Assembly: GCA_947174725.1 (NCBI GenBank)
Contig: CAMWKA010000105.1
Location: forward strand, 1-6,472
Direction of reading: 5' to 3'
Length of the DNA stretch: 6,472 nt
DNA from: an uncultured Lachnospiraceae bacterium
Lineage (GTDB): Bacteria > Bacillota > Clostridia > Lachnospirales > Lachnospiraceae
Shown here piece by piece: positions 1 through 4,352 of this stretch (its first letter is position 1; each line of letters opens with the position of its first letter). The notes under the pieces are model-generated. The model saw only the letters and a list, made by a program, of their open reading frames with translations, searched no databases and was not told the origin of the DNA. The position numbers and the translations under genes are program-made.

Positions 1-140
1 CCCCTGTTGTATACGATCTCACACATATCTTCTACATTTTTACTTCCTTGAGCATGACCGTAATTACGCGGCATGCCCTTCTTCTTCGCCCAACGTCCGT
101 TTCCGTCTAAAATAACGGCAATATGTTTTGGAACACCCAT
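1..140 (-). CDS. uppS: Isoprenyl transferase (undecaprenyl diphosphate synthase), N-terminal part only
   Basis: The first 46 codons of a cis-prenyltransferase; the rest lies beyond the left edge. The family condenses isopentenyl diphosphate onto farnesyl diphosphate to make undecaprenyl diphosphate, the lipid carrier for peptidoglycan and other envelope polymers, at the cytoplasmic face of the membrane. The start of the protein carries the family signature [17 protein letters not shown]; Asp12 in the DGNGRW motif corresponds to the catalytic, Mg-binding aspartate of the family. A following [14 protein letters not shown] stretch fits the substrate-binding region and resembles Clostridia homologues. 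The ATG at 140-138 is chosen because it lies 4 bases after the frr stop and 9 bases after a GAAGG ribosome binding site (154-150) inside the end of frr, suggesting translational coupling. frr-uppS order is conserved in Bacillota. Identification is secure; completeness cannot be judged. Confidence 0.95.
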   Translation of the reverse strand, partial: MGVPKHIAVILDGNGRWAKKKGMPRNYGHAQGSKNVEDMCEIVYNR

Positions 141-144
141 ATGA

Positions 145-696
145 TCATACCTTCAAGATATCCTTAGATTTCTCTTCTATCGTCTTATCAATTTCCTTGA
201 TATACTTATCTGTCAACTTCTGCAGCTGTTCTTCCAGATCCTTGATCTCGTCCTCGGAAATATCCGTCTTGGCAAGTTTTTTAAAGGAATCATTGCCATC
301 GCGTCTGATATTGCGCACTGCAACCTTTCCTTCTTCTCCCTTTTTCTTGATATCCTTGACAAGTTCCTTTCTTCTTTCCTCTGTCAGTTCCGGAAATACA
401 AGACGGATCACAGAACCGTCATTGGTCGGTGTGATTCCCACATCAGAAGCAAGGATCGCTTTCTCGATCTCCTTGATCAGAGTCTTTTCCCAAGGCGCGA
501 TCTGCAGCATCCTGGGTTCCGGAACCGTAATATTTCCCACCTGCTGAATCGGCGTCGGCGTACCATAATAATCCACCCTGATACGATCCAACACATGAGG
601 ATTGGCACGCCCAGCACGTATTGTTGCCAAATCTTCCGTCAGATAATCATACGCCTTCTTCATCTTCTCGTCCAATGCATTGATTCTTTCATCCAT
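145..696 (-). CDS. frr: Ribosome recycling factor
   Basis: A full-length 183-residue RRF, matching the family's usual length of about 185. With EF-G it splits the post-termination 70S ribosome so that subunits and mRNA are released; it is cytoplasmic. Visible family features are the N-terminal helix rich in charged residues, the stretch [16 protein letters not shown] at about 25-40, the [20 protein letters not shown] segment at about 45-64, and the C-terminal long helices with [20 protein letters not shown] and a VRNIRRD motif near 127-133. The ATG at 696 follows an AAGGGG ribosome binding site by 10 bases. It sits between pyrH and uppS as in most Bacillota, but the gap to pyrH (154 bases) is unusually long because of a palindromic element. 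Nothing looks truncated. Confidence 0.97.
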   Translation of the reverse strand: MDERINALDEKMKKAYDYLTEDLATIRAGRANPHVLDRIRVDYYGTPTPIQQVGNITVPEPRMLQIAPWEKTLIKEIEKAILASDVGITPTNDGSVIRLVFPELTEERRKELVKDIKKKGEEGKVAVRNIRRDGNDSFKKLAKTDISEDEIKDLEEQLQKLTDKYIKEIDKTIEEKSKDILKV

Positions 697-734
697 AATC
701 TGTTTACCCCTTATTTGTTATATCATCTAAACTC

Positions 735-782
735 GAAAGCCCGTGCTTTCGCACTCCATGTTTGACTTCGTCAAACGCTTTC
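735..782 (-). other. Three-way-junction-like structured module
   Basis: Read on the minus strand, GAAAGC (782-777) pairs with GCTTTC (740-735), enclosing two hairpins. One is GTTTGAC-GAA-GTCAAAC (776-760, perfect 7-bp stem, 3-base loop). The other is GTGC-GAAA-GCAC (754-743, perfect 4-bp stem with a GNRA-type loop). A competing local hairpin, GAAAGC-ACGG-GCTTTC (750-735), uses the same 3' strand, so two mutually exclusive folds are possible. The pairings are read directly; the function is unknown. Confidence 0.6.
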
Positions 783-786
783 TCGT

Positions 787-846
787 TAATAACCTCAGAA
801 AAACAAATGTCGCTTCGCGTCGCTTGTTTTTCTTCTGCGGTTATTA
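787..846 (-). other. Long hairpin immediately after the pyrH stop codon
   Basis: Arms pair as 787-794 with 839-846 (8 bp, perfect), a mismatch, 796-800 with 833-837 (5 bp), a 3-base bulge, then 801-806 with 824-829 (6 bp). A tip hairpin CGC-GAA-GCG (minus strand) is at 811-819. The structure starts 4 bases after the pyrH TAA. It is not followed by a run of U on the minus strand, so it is not a classic intrinsic terminator, although the U-rich descending arm could give partial termination or protect the pyrH 3' end. Confidence 0.7.
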
Positions 847-850
847 TATC

Positions 851-1540
851 TTATACCGTTACCTTGGTCCCCGTAAAATTCCCGCCGACTGCATTTAGGA
901 TACTGTTCGTTTCCGTCAGGTCAAATACCCACATCGGCATATGATTGTCCCTCGCCATGATGGAGGCTGTCATATCCATCACCTGCAGATTACGCGCAAT
1001 CACTTCGTCGATTGTGATTTCATCATATTTCTTTGCGTCAGGATTCCTGCGCGGATCATCGTCATAGATACCGTCAACCGCTTTGGCAAGATAGATACCG
1101 TCTGCATCTACCTCGATCGCCCGCAGCACAACTCCGGTATCCGTCGAAAAATACGGATGCCCTGTACCTCCGGCAAAAAAAACTGCTTTACCGCTCTGAA
1201 AACATTCTATCGCCGCATCTTTTGAAAATTGCTTCGTAAATGTGGAACAGATAAACGGTGTCAGAATCTCTGTGGCAATCCCTTGGGAACGAAATATTTC
1301 AGATACATAGATGCAGTTCATAACCGTTGCCAACATACCGATCTGATCCGCTTTCGTCCGGTCAATATTTTCACTGGTTCTTCCGCGCCAGAAATTGCCG
1401 CCGCCAATCGTAATACCAATCTGATAACCTTTTACCAGCAGTTCCTTTACCTGCAGCGCAATCCTGGTAATGACCTCGTCATCAAAACGCTTTCCTTCTA
1501 CAGACAGCGCTTCGCCGCTTAATTTTAATAGAATTCTCAT
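851..1540 (-). CDS. pyrH: UMP kinase
   Basis: A 229-residue amino-acid-kinase-fold enzyme that phosphorylates UMP to UDP with ATP, in cytoplasmic pyrimidine nucleotide synthesis. Family features in order: RILLKLSGEAL at the N-terminus (phosphate-binding lysine and glycine), the IGGGNFWRGR loop near 45-54, the DRTKADQIGMLATVMN segment near 60-75 (UMP site), FFAGGTGHPYFSTDTG near 121-136, and a KAVDGIYDDDPRRNPDAKKY nucleotide-binding loop near 153-172. The final TGTKV is the usual end. The ATG at 1540 is preferred to an in-frame GTG at 1552 because the latter overlaps the GGGAG ribosome binding site (1550-1546), which lies 5 bases before the ATG. It follows the bactofilin stop by 41 bases, so co-transcription is likely. 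rpsB-tsf, the usual upstream partners, are absent. Confidence 0.97.
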   Translation of the reverse strand: MRILLKLSGEALSVEGKRFDDEVITRIALQVKELLVKGYQIGITIGGGNFWRGRTSENIDRTKADQIGMLATVMNCIYVSEIFRSQGIATEILTPFICSTFTKQFSKDAAIECFQSGKAVFFAGGTGHPYFSTDTGVVLRAIEVDADGIYLAKAVDGIYDDDPRRNPDAKKYDEITIDEVIARNLQVMDMTASIMARDNHMPMWVFDLTETNSILNAVGGNFTGTKVTV

Positions 1541-1560
1541 AGAATCTCCCACGTTGTCAT
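1537..1560 (-). other. Possible 7-codon upstream ORF overlapping the pyrH start
   Basis: An ATG at 1560 opens a frame encoding MTTWEIL whose TGA (1539-1537) overlaps the pyrH ATG (1540-1538) as ATGA. A purine stretch GAAGAG lies 7 bases upstream. The frame contains the pyrH ribosome binding site, so translating it would bring terminating ribosomes onto the pyrH start. Such a short frame can arise by chance. Confidence 0.2.
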
Positions 1561-1581
1561 TCTAACTCTTCACCCGGCAAT

Positions 1582-3084
1582 CTATTTCCCTAACTGATCA
1601 AAGAAATTGGCCGGACTTACCTTCGCATAACACTGTGAACACATTCCTTCCACAACAGCACCGGAAGTAATCTGCACTGACTGTGACTTAATATCACCCA
1701 TAACGATCGCCGTAGAATCCAAAATGACCGGTCCGTGGACATCAATATTGCCCTTAACAGCCCCGGCTATCACCGCGCTGGTAGCTGTAATGTCGCCAAT
1801 AATCACAGAACTCTGTGCCACCTTAACGCTTCCCGTCGTCTTAACGGCACCCGTGATCTGCGCACCATCCGCATAAACATTGCCGGCTTCCGTATCACCA
1901 TTGATCTCACCAAAAATATTGGCCTTGCCCGCAATCCTGATGTTGCCGACCACAACTCCCTCCAGATCAAGATTGCCATTGCTCTTGATATTACCTGCAA
2001 CCTTCATACCCTTCGTGATCGTCGCAGTCTCATCCGATACTTCCATTACTTCATCCTCTGCAAGTTCCGGGATCACCGTCTTTGATGATGCTTCCTCTTC
2101 AACCAAATTTTCTACTGCCATTTTGGACTTTTCCTCCTCTTTTACTATATCTGCTTTATTATTCTGATGATCATCCAACTTCCTAAATATGCTGGGTGCC
2201 TCTGCTTTCGGAGGCTTCACCGGTTCCTCCGGCACTGATACATCCTCCGGTGACACTTCCGGTTCTGATACATCCTCCAGTTCCTCCGGTAACACTTCCG
2301 GCTCTGAGATATCCCCCGGTTCTTCCGGAAGTTCCACAACTTCCTCTTTCGGCTCCTCTTGGACATCGTCACCCAGATCATCATCGTCAAGATCAACGTC
2401 ATCTAAATCGTCATCATCCAGGTCTTCGTCATCAAGATCATCGTCTGCAAAATCTTCCTCTATCTCTTCTATTCCATCCTCTCCATCATCCATCTCCTCT
2501 TCGACGGAGTTTTTCTCATCAGCAAGCTCCTCGATTTCCACTGCCTTATCGTCCATGGCTTCCTCCGCTGCCGGTTCCTCTTCCTTAACGTCCGGTTCCT
2601 CTTCCACATCAGCCGGTTCCTCTTCCACAACAACCGGTTCCTCTTCAACAATGGCCGGTTCCTCTTCAACAATGGCCGGTTCCTCACTTATGCCTGCTTC
2701 CTCTTCCGTCTCATCGGCAAATAAGGCTGAAATATCAGAAAGATCCATTTCACTCTCCGGTATCCCATCCTGCTTTGTTTCTTCCAATCCACCTAACAAT
2801 TCACTTATATCTGACATTTCGCTGACAATCTCTGACTCCAGTTCCATATCATCATCTTCGACCAGATCTTCATGAATGAGTTCTTCATCTAACGTATCTT
2901 CTTCCGGAGCCATCATATCAAGATCCAACGCTACCTGCTCTGTATCTTCCACTGTTTCAGAAGACTTTTTTCTGCCTCTGCTTTGTTTCGTCTGGGGTGC
3001 TTCTTCCGGCATTGCAGACTCTCCGCCCAGCAATTCATCTACTGCCGCTTCGTAATCTTCTTTTAAATTCTGAAAAAATCCCAT
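1582..3084 (-). CDS. Bactofilin-domain protein with a very long acidic repeat N-terminal region
   Basis: A 500-residue protein whose last third (about 355-482) is a bactofilin (DUF583) domain. It has repeated short beta-helix rungs rich in Gly, Val, Ile and Ala, from ITKGMKVAGNIKSNGNLDLEG through GAVKGNIDVHGPVILDSTAIVMGDI. Bactofilins self-assemble into membrane-associated filaments that position cell-wall enzymes. The N-terminal part is very acidic and probably disordered: heptads of the EEEPAIV type at about 135-176, DDDLD pentads at 213-240 and a Pro/Glu block at 253-290. Typical bactofilins are 100-200 residues, so the acidic region is an unusual addition. The start is the ATG one base after the deacetylase stop, with GGAGG 6 bases upstream; an open frame extends to 3213 but only inside the deacetylase gene. 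Its coupling to a wall-polymer deacetylase suggests a scaffold for that enzyme (inference). Confidence 0.88.
   Translation of the reverse strand: MGFFQNLKEDYEAAVDELLGGESAMPEEAPQTKQSRGRKKSSETVEDTEQVALDLDMMAPEEDTLDEELIHEDLVEDDDMELESEIVSEMSDISELLGGLEETKQDGIPESEMDLSDISALFADETEEEAGISEEPAIVEEEPAIVEEEPVVVEEEPADVEEEPDVKEEEPAAEEAMDDKAVEIEELADEKNSVEEEMDDGEDGIEEIEEDFADDDLDDEDLDDDDLDDVDLDDDDLGDDVQEEPKEEVVELPEEPGDISEPEVLPEELEDVSEPEVSPEDVSVPEEPVKPPKAEAPSIFRKLDDHQNNKADIVKEEEKSKMAVENLVEEEASSKTVIPELAEDEVMEVSDETATITKGMKVAGNIKSNGNLDLEGVVVGNIRIAGKANIFGEINGDTEAGNVYADGAQITGAVKTTGSVKVAQSSVIIGDITATSAVIAGAVKGNIDVHGPVILDSTAIVMGDIKSQSVQITSGAVVEGMCSQCYAKVSPANFFDQLGK
1639..2022 (-). other. Bactofilin domain coding segment
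   Basis: Residues about 355-482 of the protein at 1582-3084. Hydrophobic residues alternate with Gly/Asn/Asp turns in short repeats, as in right-handed beta-helical bactofilins. A CxxC pair (Cys482, Cys485) sits directly after the domain, before a short tail ending FFDQLGK. Confidence 0.85.
2371..2445 (-). repeat. Five tandem 15-base repeats encoding Asp-Leu pentads
   Basis: Imperfect 15-base units begin at 2371, 2386, 2401, 2416 and 2431, each close to ATCAAGATCATCGTC (plus strand). They encode DDDLD-type pentads at about residues 214-238 of the bactofilin. This array is distinct from the 21-base array. Confidence 0.8.
2571..2696 (-). repeat. Six tandem 21-base repeats in the bactofilin gene
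   Basis: Units begin at 2571, 2592, 2613, 2634, 2655 and 2676 (plus-strand coordinates), each opening with CCGGTTCCTC. The units at 2634 and 2655 are identical over all 21 bases. They encode heptads of the form EEEPxxV on the minus strand. The exact period and identical copies point to expansion by slippage or recombination. Confidence 0.9.
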
Positions 3085-3085
3085 C

Positions 3086-4078
3086 TTAATCCTCCATTGC
3101 GTTTTCTTCCTCAGGAAGGACATGCTGCACCGTATGTACCGAATCCGTGATCGGGACGATGACCAGATTGTCCATTGCCTGTAATCTTTCAATAATGATC
3201 GGCAGCGCTTCAACAGTAGTCTCTTTTCCTACTGCATCATGCATCAAAACCACATAAGTATTCCAGCTATTATTTTCCACCGGCATCATGACATTATTCA
3301 CGATCTGGCTTGTACTGACATAATTTCTTGTTGCGTCTCCGCTGGAAACATTCCAGTCAAAGTATACTATATCCTGCTCGTTCAAAAAGTCAATACAATC
3401 CTGCATATTTACATTGCATACCGTATTGCTGCTTCCCCCCGGGAACCTGTAATACCTACATTGTATACCAGTTGTATCCATAAGGAAACTCTGAATTTCA
3501 AAAAAATCTTCCGTAAAGGCATCCATATCGGAATAAAGTTCCTGATACCTGTGGCTGTAAGAATGCATTGCCAACGTATGACCTTCGTCCACAATACGCT
3601 GATACTGGGCTTCATAACCCGGCTTGCCATTCACAAAAAAAGTCGCCTTTACGCCATATTGGGCAAGGATATCCAAAATCGCATCCGTATTTCCCGAAGG
3701 ACCGTCATCAAAAGTCAGGCATACCTTCCTGACTTCTTCATAATCATCCGTACCCGCTATACCCTGCTGAGAAGCGAGCATCTCATCCTGCTCTACCACA
3801 ATGACATCTCCAGAGGTTTCTATCGCCCCGCTGCCATTACCGGCATAACGATCGGTGGATGAACCCTGCGTCTCTATTGACACCGCCATAGCGATTCCAT
3901 CCAGCCTTGCAGTCAGCTCACGGATCTGACGATCCAGACCGCTGATACGGAAAAATGCAGCAACACACAGAATATTAGGGATCAACATCAACACAAAAAT
4001 ACTGGAAATGAGCATGCGTTTTAGTCTGTTGATCCTCTGCCTGCGATGATTATTATTATTTTCCGGAATTCCCGTCAT
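3086..4078 (-). CDS. Membrane-anchored NodB-domain polysaccharide deacetylase (CE4)
   Basis: A 330-residue protein with a basic N-terminus, one membrane segment (about 22-43), a short coiled-coil-like stretch (44-63), a linker, and a NodB/CE4 catalytic domain (about 117-315) expected outside the membrane. All five CE4 motifs are visible: TFDDGP (122-127, catalytic-base Asp124 and metal-binding Asp125), HSYSH (172-176, metal histidines), RFPGG (211-215), DWN (241-243) and LMHD (278-281, His280). The family removes N- or O-acetyl groups from polymers; with one membrane anchor and this context, peptidoglycan deacetylation is likely, but the substrate is not provable here. The ATG at 4078 follows an AGGTGAG ribosome binding site and a good promoter (4143-4115). 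Its stop is one base before the bactofilin start. Confidence 0.92.
   Translation of the reverse strand: MTGIPENNNNHRRQRINRLKRMLISSIFVLMLIPNILCVAAFFRISGLDRQIRELTARLDGIAMAVSIETQGSSTDRYAGNGSGAIETSGDVIVVEQDEMLASQQGIAGTDDYEEVRKVCLTFDDGPSGNTDAILDILAQYGVKATFFVNGKPGYEAQYQRIVDEGHTLAMHSYSHRYQELYSDMDAFTEDFFEIQSFLMDTTGIQCRYYRFPGGSSNTVCNVNMQDCIDFLNEQDIVYFDWNVSSGDATRNYVSTSQIVNNVMMPVENNSWNTYVVLMHDAVGKETTVEALPIIIERLQAMDNLVIVPITDSVHTVQHVLPEEENAMED
3091..3095 (-). promoter_or_regulatory. Ribosome binding site of the bactofilin gene, inside the deacetylase gene
   Basis: GGAGG lies in the last codons of the deacetylase gene, 6 bases before the bactofilin ATG at 3084. The deacetylase TAA (3088-3086) falls between them, so ribosomes finishing the deacetylase are placed at the bactofilin start. 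This settles the bactofilin start codon. Confidence 0.85.
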
Positions 4079-4088
4079 GATATCAACT

Positions 4089-4159
4089 CACCTGATTTCT
4101 CCAATTCTGAAATCATTTTATCATAACCATTTTCCATTGACAAATAGAAAAATCAGGTG
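4089..4159. repeat. 10-base perfect inverted repeat flanking the deacetylase promoter
   Basis: CACCTGATTT at 4089-4098 is repeated in inverted form as AAATCAGGTG at 4150-4159. The outer arm lies just upstream of the -35 box; the inner arm contains the deacetylase ribosome binding site. In a transcript coming from upstream the two arms could pair and hide that site; a transcript from the local promoter lacks the outer arm. It may instead be a pair of protein-binding half-sites. Confidence 0.55.
4115..4143 (-). promoter_or_regulatory. Predicted sigma-A-type promoter of the deacetylase-bactofilin unit
   Basis: TTGTCA (4143-4138), a 17-base spacer, then TAAAAT (4120-4115) with an upstream TG (extended -10). 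Transcription would start near 4108, leaving a leader of about 30 bases that carries the ribosome binding site AGGTGAG (4093-4087). It is the best-matching promoter I found by eye in the window. Confidence 0.6.
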
Positions 4160-4332
4160 GATTTTATGCTTTTTTACATTTTTTGTGTCCCTCAAACCGT
4201 TGATATACAACATATTGCGGTCCCACCGAGTGTTTATTTTTTATTCACCAATATTTAACCAAAAATTTATAATTGGTTTTTATTTATTTTATCAATCATT
4301 TTTATTATGTCTACTTTTATCATTTCTGCAAA

Positions 4333-4348
4333 TCCGGATGGTTCCGGA
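4333..4348 (-). terminator. Short hairpin after the GH5 gene, possible weak terminator
   Basis: TCCGGA-ACCA-TCCGGA forms a 6-bp stem with a 4-base loop, 4 bases after the GH5 stop codon; an outer CTG/CAG could extend it across a bulge. No U run follows, so efficient intrinsic termination is doubtful. Confidence 0.3.
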
Positions 4349-4352
4349 CAGA

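Larger units (their letters stand above)
718..850 (-). repeat. Palindromic, insertion-like element between pyrH and frr, flanked by 7-base direct repeats
   Basis: The pyrH-frr spacer is almost wholly made of inverted repeats. A long hairpin (787-846) and a three-stem module (735-782) lie side by side. The 7-base word GATATAA (minus strand) occurs at 850-844 and again at 724-718, just outside the structured block, like a short target duplication. Removing one copy plus the block leaves a 28-base spacer holding the frr ribosome binding site, which is the spacing expected for this operon pair. No protein is encoded, so this would be a non-autonomous MITE- or REP-like element. That reading is inference from structure alone; an RNA processing or attenuation element is the alternative. 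Confidence 0.55.
4079..4352. other. AT-rich intergenic region between the GH5 gene and the deacetylase gene
   Basis: 274 bases without a gene on either strand. It holds the deacetylase promoter and ribosome binding site at its left end, a small TCCGGA/TCCGGA hairpin just after the GH5 stop, and an AT-rich middle. A 13-base dyad GTTG-TATAT-CAAC (minus strand, 4211-4199) could be an operator, but this is weak. Confidence 0.6.

Noticed and set aside
717..726. Extended -10-like TGATATAAC before frr
   Set aside because: No -35-like hexamer at 16-18 bases upstream, and the word overlaps the proposed direct repeat.
735..846. CRISPR or tRNA-like interpretation of the hairpin-rich spacer
   Set aside because: There is no regular direct repeat with spacers, and the junction has too few stems and none of the conserved tRNA bases.
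1541..1552. In-frame GTG start for pyrH, 4 codons upstream
   Set aside because: The GTG overlaps the GGGAG that serves the ATG at 1540; the ATG gives the usual N-terminus RILLKLSGEAL.
2189..2875. A 228-codon Ser-rich plus-strand open frame
   Set aside because: It is the complement of the Asp/Glu-rich repeats of the bactofilin gene; GAA/GAT codons read backwards give Ser/Ser-type codons and lack stops. No ribosome binding site or recognisable domain.
3085..3213. Upstream extension of the bactofilin reading frame
   Set aside because: It lies wholly inside the deacetylase gene in another frame, has no clear ribosome binding site, and the ATG at 3084 has an ideal GGAGG at 6 bases.
4257..4290. 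Plus-strand hairpin AACCAA/TTGGTT followed by a T-rich run, terminator-like
   Set aside because: No plus-strand gene lies upstream, and the stem is only 6 bp and AT-rich; it may be chance in AT-rich DNA.
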